From Actinoplanes siamensis (GTDB taxonomy: Bacteria; Actinomycetota; Actinomycetes; Mycobacteriales; Micromonosporaceae), in NCBI RefSeq assembly GCF_016862395.1, contig NZ_BOMW01000044.1, positions 47,080 through 111,079 of the forward strand: a stretch of DNA of 64,000 bases. Direction: 5' to 3'. This document shows positions 59,460-64,000 of the stretch, piece by piece. The notes below the pieces were generated by a model, which did no database searches, had not been told where the DNA came from, and worked only from the letters and a program-made list of their open reading frames with translations. Position numbers and translations under genes: made by a program. The stretch's first letter is position 1. Every line of letters begins with the position of its first letter.

Positions 59460-61175
59460 ATGAGCCAACTGGTCGGTCACGTCACCTTCAGCACCGACAC
59501 CATGCGCGGGGTGGAGCACGGCATGCTGGCCGCCGCCCCCGGAGCGGGTGCCGGCCGGTTCTGGTCGGGCCGGCACGCGGTCGTCGGACTGCGCGCGGCC
59601 CGCGCGCCGGCCGCCGGCCGCCCGGACCGGCCCGGTCTGGTCGCCGCGCTGCTCGGCCGCTGCGCCGCCGGGCCGGGGACGCTCACCGACGACCCGGACA
59701 CCGTCCTGGACGCGTGCGCGGACGGCCCGGACACGCTGCCCGGGAGTTTGGACGGCGACTACGCGCTCGCGGTCTGGGACGAATCGCGCCGGCAACTCAC
59801 GCTGGTCCGCGACGCGCTCGGCACCCGGCCCCTCTACTACCACCGCACGGACGACGGCGTCGTGTTCGCCTCCTGCCTGGCCGCGCTGCTGGCCCACCCG
59901 CGGGTACCGGTCCGGCTCGGCCTCGACGGGCTCCGGCAGGCGCTGGCCGGGATCGCGGTGCCGGGCGCGACTCCCTACGAGGGAGTGCGGGAGGTCCCGG
60001 CGGGGCATGCGGTGCGCTTCGGGCGTGACGGCGTGTCATGGCGGCGGCATTGGCGGCCGGATGCGAGCGCCGGGCACACCGACGACCTGGCGACCACCGT
60101 ACGACGGACCCGGGAGCTGCTGGAGCGGGCCGTCGAACGGCGTACCGGTGACGGTCCGGTGGCCGCGCTGGTCTCCGGCGGCCTGGACTCCAGCACCCTC
60201 GCCGCGCTGCACGCCCGCCACCGGTCCGGGCCGATCACGACGTTCGCCGTCGACTATCCCGGCTACGAGGACGGGTACGAGCCGCACATCGCCCGCCCGG
60301 ACCCGGACACCCCGTACGTCCGGGACATGGTCGCGCACCTGGGCGCCCGGCACACCGACGTGCTGCTGAAGCCAGCCGATCTGACCGGCGGCGAACTGTG
60401 GGAGACGCTCGTCGGCCTGATCGAGGCGCCCACCGTGCTGGCCGACGTGGAACCGTCGATGCTGCTGCTCTACCGGCGGGTCGCCGAGGCGAGCGGGGCC
60501 GTCCTCGGCGGCGAGGGCGCCGACGAACTGTTCGGCGGCTTCCCGTGGTTCCACCATCCGCAGTGGGCGACCGCGCCCGGTTTCCCCTGGGCGCCCACCA
60601 CGGACCTGGTCGTCGGCACCCTCTTCGGCCGGGCCTCGGCCGCTCTCGACGTGCCGGGCTTCCGCGACCAGGAGTACCGGCGGGCCGTGGCGGAGTTCGC
60701 CGGCGACCCGCACACCGACCGGATGCGGCTGGTGATCCAGCTGTTCCTCACCCGGTTCCTGCCCGAGCAACTGGAACGCGCGCACCGGTTCGGGGCCGCG
60801 ACCGGCCTCGACGTGCGTACCCCGTTCTGCGACCGAGCGCTCGTCGACTACGTGTTCGCGGTGCCGTGGGCGGTGCACACCGCCGACGGCCGGGAGAAGA
60901 CGCTGCTGCGGGCGGCGGCGCGGGACCTGCTGCCGGCCTCGGTCCGCGGACGGCGCAAGTCCGGGTATCCGTTGACCCGCGACGCCGCATACGATCACAC
61001 GCTGCGCACCGCGGTGCGCCGGCTCTGCGCCGATCCCGGCGAACCGGTGCACCCGCTGCTGGACGACCGGGCGGTGGACGCGCCCCGGCTGAGCCGCAAC
61101 GAGATGGAGCTGGCCCTGCGCCTCAACGGCTGGCTCAAGCGCCGGCGCCTGCAGGTGCCCTCGAGCATCGTTTGA
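59460..61175 (+). CDS. asparagine-synthetase-like ligase lacking the glutaminase cysteine
   Basis: 571-residue AsnB-family protein. The synthetase half is intact (PP-loop SGGLDSS at 239-245, LGGEGADELFGG, RTPFCDRALVDY, and the C-terminal RRKSGYP). The N-terminal domain begins MSQLVGHVTF and has no Cys2, and the RRGPD and glutamine-site motifs are gone. It should therefore adenylate a carboxylate but not make ammonia from glutamine, as in beta-lactam synthetase. The acceptor would be an amine already present, intramolecular or free, for example a hydrazine. The start is uncertain (59460, or ATG at 59445); no strong ribosome site is seen for either. Followed after 6 bp by the SDR gene. Confidence 0.9.
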   Translation: MSQLVGHVTFSTDTMRGVEHGMLAAAPGAGAGRFWSGRHAVVGLRAARAPAAGRPDRPGLVAALLGRCAAGPGTLTDDPDTVLDACADGPDTLPGSLDGDYALAVWDESRRQLTLVRDALGTRPLYYHRTDDGVVFASCLAALLAHPRVPVRLGLDGLRQALAGIAVPGATPYEGVREVPAGHAVRFGRDGVSWRRHWRPDASAGHTDDLATTVRRTRELLERAVERRTGDGPVAALVSGGLDSSTLAALHARHRSGPITTFAVDYPGYEDGYEPHIARPDPDTPYVRDMVAHLGARHTDVLLKPADLTGGELWETLVGLIEAPTVLADVEPSMLLLYRRVAEASGAVLGGEGADELFGGFPWFHHPQWATAPGFPWAPTTDLVVGTLFGRASAALDVPGFRDQEYRRAVAEFAGDPHTDRMRLVIQLFLTRFLPEQLERAHRFGAATGLDVRTPFCDRALVDYVFAVPWAVHTADGREKTLLRAAARDLLPASVRGRRKSGYPLTRDAAYDHTLRTAVRRLCADPGEPVHPLLDDRAVDAPRLSRNEMELALRLNGWLKRRRLQVPSSIV

Positions 61176-61181
61176 GCCGGT

Positions 61182-61979
61182 GTGGTGACGCTGGCGACCA
61201 TGACGGTTGTCGTGACCGGGGGTACTCGGGGAGTCGGATACGCGCTCGCGCGGGCCTTCGCGGCGGCGGGCCAGCGAGTGGTCATCTGCGGGCGGGACGA
61301 GCACGTTGCGCGGGCCGCCGCGGCCCGGATCGGGTCCGGCGCGGTCGGCACGGCCGCGGACGTGACCCGTCGTACGGACGTCGAGCGGCTCTGGGAACGC
61401 GCGACCGGGGAGTTCGGCGCCGTGGACCACTGGGTGAACAACGCCGGCGCGGGAATGCGCCCGCGGCTGCTGTGGGAGGCACCGGCGGAGGGCGTCACCG
61501 AGGTGATCGCCGTAAATCTCCTCGGTTCCCTGCACGGCAGCGCGGTGGCGATCGCCGGCATGCTGCGGCAGGGGCACGGCTTCGTCTGGAACACCCTCGG
61601 GTTCGGCAGCAACGCCCGCGTCTCCCGGGGGATGGCCGCCTACGGATGTTCCAAGCGCGCGCTGGACTACCTGCACCGGGCGTTGCTGCTGGAGACCGAC
61701 GGCACCCCCGTACGGGTCGGGCTCGTCGATCCCGGCCTGGTCCTCACCGACCTGGTGGTGGACACCGGCATCGCCACCGACGAACTGCGCGGGCGCCGGC
61801 AGCAGTGGTATTACCGGGTGCTGGCCGACCCGGTCGACGTGGTCGCCCCGTGGCTGGCACGCCGCATGCTCGCCGCCAGCCGCACCGACGCCAGGGTCCT
61901 GCGGCTGACCCCGGTCCGGGCGGTGCGCCGGCTCGCCGGCGCCGCCGTCCGGGAGCGGTTCAGCGCCGCTCGGGCGTGA
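61182..61979 (+). CDS. SDR oxidoreductase
   Basis: 265-residue SDR with TGGTRGVGYA near residue 12, VNNAGAG, and YGCSK. The usual catalytic Ser (ISS) is replaced in NTLGFGS, so its activity may be altered, or the downstream serine may substitute. The start is GTG at 61182, 6 bp after the amidotransferase stop; an ATG at 61200 is an alternative. Co-transcribed with the Cys-less amidotransferase, suggesting linked steps. Its end overlaps the convergent P450 gene by 20 bp. Confidence 0.85.
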   Translation: MVTLATMTVVVTGGTRGVGYALARAFAAAGQRVVICGRDEHVARAAAARIGSGAVGTAADVTRRTDVERLWERATGEFGAVDHWVNNAGAGMRPRLLWEAPAEGVTEVIAVNLLGSLHGSAVAIAGMLRQGHGFVWNTLGFGSNARVSRGMAAYGCSKRALDYLHRALLLETDGTPVRVGLVDPGLVLTDLVVDTGIATDELRGRRQQWYYRVLADPVDVVAPWLARRMLAASRTDARVLRLTPVRAVRRLAGAAVRERFSAARA

Positions 61980-63300
61980 GGAACAGCCCCTCCGGTTTCA
62001 GGGTGAGCAGCTCCCGCACCCGCAGCCGGTAGCCGGGCCGCGGCCGCAGGTCGTAGCGGCGGATCAGCATGGCCAGCGCCAACACGCCCTCGTGGACGGC
62101 GAACTGGCGGCCGATGCAGGCGCGCATGCCGGTGCCGAACGGCATGAAGGCGTGTTTCGGGCGACGCTTGGCCGCCTCCGGCGCGAAGTGGTCCGGGTTG
62201 AACTCGTCGGCGTCCACCCCCCACACGCCGGGATCGCGCTGCAGGGCGGCGGTCAGCACCAGAACCCACTCCCCCCGGCGCAGCCGCAGGCCGTCACCGA
62301 GCGTCGTGTCCGCCCGCGCCTCCCGCGCGAACGCCGGCGCCGTGGGCCACAGCCGCAGCGACTCGTCCACGATGCGGCGCACGTAGCGCAACTTGCCGAC
62401 GTGCTCGAACGCCGGGTCACCGGCGCCACAGACGGCGTCCACCTCGGCACGGGCACGGGCCAGCACGTCCGGGTGGGTGGAGAGGGAGTGCAGCGCGAAG
62501 CTCAGCATGCTCGCGGTGGTCTCGTGACCGCCGGCGAGGAAGGTGATGATCTGATGGCGGATGTTCACCTCGTCCAGCGGCGACCGCAGCATCAGCGCCA
62601 GCATGTCGTCACCGTCGCCGTCCCGGCCGCGGGTCCGGACGACCTCGTCGACCACCGCGTTCAGGTACGCGATGTCTGCCCTGTTCCGCCGGTCCGCCCG
62701 CCATCCGGTGAGGCGCCCGATCACCGGCGGCCGGAACATCGACCGCTGGGCGTACACCAGCGACCGGATCATGGCGGCGACGAACGGGTGCGGCGTGGGC
62801 CGGTCGAAGGAGTCGAACGAGTACCCGAAGCCGGTACGGCCGATGATCTCCAGGGTCAGCTTGGTCATGTCCGAGACCACGTCGGACTCGGCGCCGGCAT
62901 CCCAGCGGTCCAGCAGTTCCCGGATCACCTGGACCATCGTGGCGTGGTACCCGCGCATGGCCGCCTGGCTGAACGCCGGAGTCAGCACCTGGTACGCGGC
63001 GTGCAGGTTCGGCTCGTCGTTGTACGCGGTGAACAGCCCGTCGCCGATCAGCGGCCGCAGCGCCACGATCGTCGGCGCCACGTGTTTGGCGAATCGTTTC
63101 TCGTCGACCAGCTCGGCGGCGAGGCCGGGCCCGGAGACGAAGACGACGGTCTGGTTGAAGATCTTGCGGACATAGATCGGGCCGAGCTGCCGGGCCAACC
63201 GCACGGCGTGCTCGATCTGGTGGTCCGGCGAGACACCGAGCAGATCTCCCAGCACCGGGAGGCGCCATCTCGGATGCGGCAACGGCACAGCGACGTCCAT
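61960..63300 (-). CDS. cytochrome P450, CYP102/eukaryotic-like class
   Basis: 446-residue P450 of the longer type related to the heme domain of CYP102-like enzymes. The I-helix is AGGHETTAS with an intact acid-alcohol pair, ExxR is ESLRLWP and the heme loop is FGTGMRACIGRQFA. No fused reductase follows, so a separate ferredoxin or flavodoxin donor is required. GAGGAAGAGG lies just before the ATG. Co-transcribed with the 41-residue gene upstream (36-bp gap). Its stop overlaps the convergent SDR gene. Confidence 0.92.
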   Translation of the reverse strand: MDVAVPLPHPRWRLPVLGDLLGVSPDHQIEHAVRLARQLGPIYVRKIFNQTVVFVSGPGLAAELVDEKRFAKHVAPTIVALRPLIGDGLFTAYNDEPNLHAAYQVLTPAFSQAAMRGYHATMVQVIRELLDRWDAGAESDVVSDMTKLTLEIIGRTGFGYSFDSFDRPTPHPFVAAMIRSLVYAQRSMFRPPVIGRLTGWRADRRNRADIAYLNAVVDEVVRTRGRDGDGDDMLALMLRSPLDEVNIRHQIITFLAGGHETTASMLSFALHSLSTHPDVLARARAEVDAVCGAGDPAFEHVGKLRYVRRIVDESLRLWPTAPAFAREARADTTLGDGLRLRRGEWVLVLTAALQRDPGVWGVDADEFNPDHFAPEAAKRRPKHAFMPFGTGMRACIGRQFAVHEGVLALAMLIRRYDLRPRPGYRLRVRELLTLKPEGLFLTPERR

Positions 63301-63336
63301 CCTCTTCCTCTTTCTCGGCGACAGCGCGACATGTCG

Positions 63337-63462
63337 TCAGGCGGTGGGGGCCGTCAGGTAGGACCGCGCGCGCCGGCCGGCCAGGCGCACGACCAGGTCG
63401 TCCACCAGGAAGGAGAGCGACACCGGGTGCGGCCGCTCGGCGAAGCGGCCGGGAGAACCCAT
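63337..63462 (-). CDS. 41-residue small protein upstream of P450
   Basis: A very short gene (MGSPGRFAERPHPVSL... ending SYLTAPTA) supported by a strong ribosome site, GAAAGGAGAGCG, and by its place between a SARP-type promoter and a P450 gene. The composition (Arg-rich, with one short hydrophobic LSFLVDDLVVRL helix) gives no clue to function. It could be a leader peptide, a P450 accessory, or a class of cluster-associated micro-protein. No RiPP signature is seen. Confidence 0.5.
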   Translation of the reverse strand: MGSPGRFAERPHPVSLSFLVDDLVVRLAGRRARSYLTAPTA

Positions 63463-63509
63463 CGCTCTCCTTTCCGTCGCGCGGGCGCTGCGGCCAACGT
63501 CGCGGTGAC

Positions 63510-63569
63510 CGCTCGAGGGCTGCTGGTGCCCGGGTGGGTCGAGCCCTTTTCGAGTGCCGCGGCCGAGAC
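63510..63569. promoter_or_regulatory. SARP-type heptamers in divergent promoter region
   Basis: TCGAGGG (63513), TCGAGCC (63539), TCGAGTG (63550; 11 bp later) and CCGAGAC (63563). On the minus strand TCGAAAA and TCGACCC are 11 bp apart. They lie between the 41-residue gene/P450 operon and metK. Confidence 0.6.
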
Positions 63570-63623
63570 TCCGGCGAGGTGCCACCCCCGGCGCCACCGG
63601 TCGGATGTTGCGGAGAAGCTCAC

Positions 63624-64000
63624 ATGTCACGACGCTTGTTCACCTCGGAGTCGGTCACCGAAGGCCACCCGGACAAGATCGCCGACCAGATCAGCGACGG
63701 CATCCTCGACGGGCTCCTGGCCGAGGACCCGAACAGCCGCGTCGCGGTGGAAACCCTGATCACCACCGGTCAGGTGCACGTAGCCGGTGAGGTCAGCACC
63801 CAGGCCTACGCCGACATCCCCAGCATCGTGCGCGACACCGTCCTCGCCATCGGCTACGACTCCTCGCACAAGGGCTTCGACGGGCTCTCCTGCGGGGTGA
63901 GCGTGTCGGTGGGCAGCCAGTCGCCGGACATCGCGCGGGGTGTCGACACCGCTCTGGAACAGCGCAGCGGCCACGCCGTGGACGCGCTCGACGCCCAAGG
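63624..64000 (+). CDS. metK: S-adenosylmethionine synthetase (3' end outside window)
   Basis: First 125 codons of methionine adenosyltransferase, opening MSRRLFTSESVTEGHPDKIADQISDGILD, where His and Lys of GHPDK contact ATP/Pi, and continuing VAGEVSTQAYADI. It makes SAM, which at least five methyltransferases in this window need. The placement behind SARP-type repeats suggests a cluster-dedicated extra copy. The sequence runs off the right edge. CGGAGAAG precedes the ATG. Confidence 0.95.
   Translation, partial: MSRRLFTSESVTEGHPDKIADQISDGILDGLLAEDPNSRVAVETLITTGQVHVAGEVSTQAYADIPSIVRDTVLAIGYDSSHKGFDGLSCGVSVSVGSQSPDIARGVDTALEQRSGHAVDALDAQ

Noticed and set aside
59460..61175. Ordinary asparagine synthetase
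   Set aside because: Cys2 and the glutamine-binding motifs are missing and the gene is embedded among tailoring genes.
63337..63462. RiPP precursor peptide
   Set aside because: No leader-core pattern, Cys/Ser/Thr-rich core or maturation enzymes nearby.
1..64000. CRISPR arrays, tRNA/rRNA genes, insertion sequences
   Set aside because: No regularly spaced long repeats, cloverleaf-like segments or transposase genes were seen on reading through the window.

Overview
This is 64 kb of high-GC actinomycete DNA. It has dense translational coupling through ATGA and GTGA overlaps, frequent GTG starts and one TTG start. A Micromonosporaceae-type host is plausible, but the sequence alone does not prove it. 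Almost every gene belongs to one aromatic (type II) polyketide biosynthetic cluster, and both ends of the window run off inside genes (a methyltransferase on the left, metK on the right).

Layout. (a) 1-7.0 kb is a deoxysugar cassette: 2,3-dehydratase, nitrososynthase-like flavoprotein, 3-aminotransferase, 3-C-methyltransferase and 4-ketoreductase. Together these predict a 2,3,6-trideoxy-3-C-methyl-3-amino (or nitroso/nitro) hexose. (b) 7.2-18.5 kb holds a Tat-exported FAD oxidase, a two-domain VOC protein, a membrane protein, an O-methyltransferase, a PadR regulator, a lysine N6-hydroxylase-type flavoprotein, an acyl-CoA carboxylase beta subunit, a SARP activator and an ArsR-type regulator. 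(c) 18.6-28 kb is the core polyketide operon on the minus strand. CLF comes first, then ACP, aromatase/cyclase, anthrone-oxygenase-like DUF1772, ketoreductase, two ABM monooxygenases, an FAD hydroxylase, acyltransferase, KSIII, a TcmI-type cyclase and a cupin, with KS-alpha last, followed by a hairpin terminator. (d) 28-47.9 kb carries tailoring genes: cyclases, reductases, FAD monooxygenases, two O-methyltransferases, a P450 with its ferredoxin, an asparagine-synthetase-type amidotransferase, F420-type oxidoreductases, a POT-family transporter and a secreted beta-helix protein. (e) 48-64 kb carries a second beta-helix protein, an N-N bond-forming operon, a glutamine-synthetase-like ligase, a TenA-like protein, a glycosyltransferase, two more P450s, a second amidotransferase that has lost its glutaminase cysteine, and metK.

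How they fit together. The PKS, cyclase and amidotransferase set resembles that of pentangular polyphenols and polycyclic xanthones (xantholipin, lysolipin and albofungin type). The most striking content is a full set of hydrazine-forming enzymes of the kind known from s56-p1 and triacsin biosynthesis: a lysine N6-hydroxylase, a cupin-MetRS fusion and an FAD-dependent amine oxidase. I infer that the product is a glycosylated, O-methylated polycyclic aromatic lactam carrying an N-N bond (for example an N-amino lactam), with a branched amino or nitro sugar.

Regulation. Nearly every divergent promoter region contains TCGAG-type heptamers repeated at 11-bp intervals. This is the classical SARP operator pattern and marks out a regulon for the SARP at 17047-17880.
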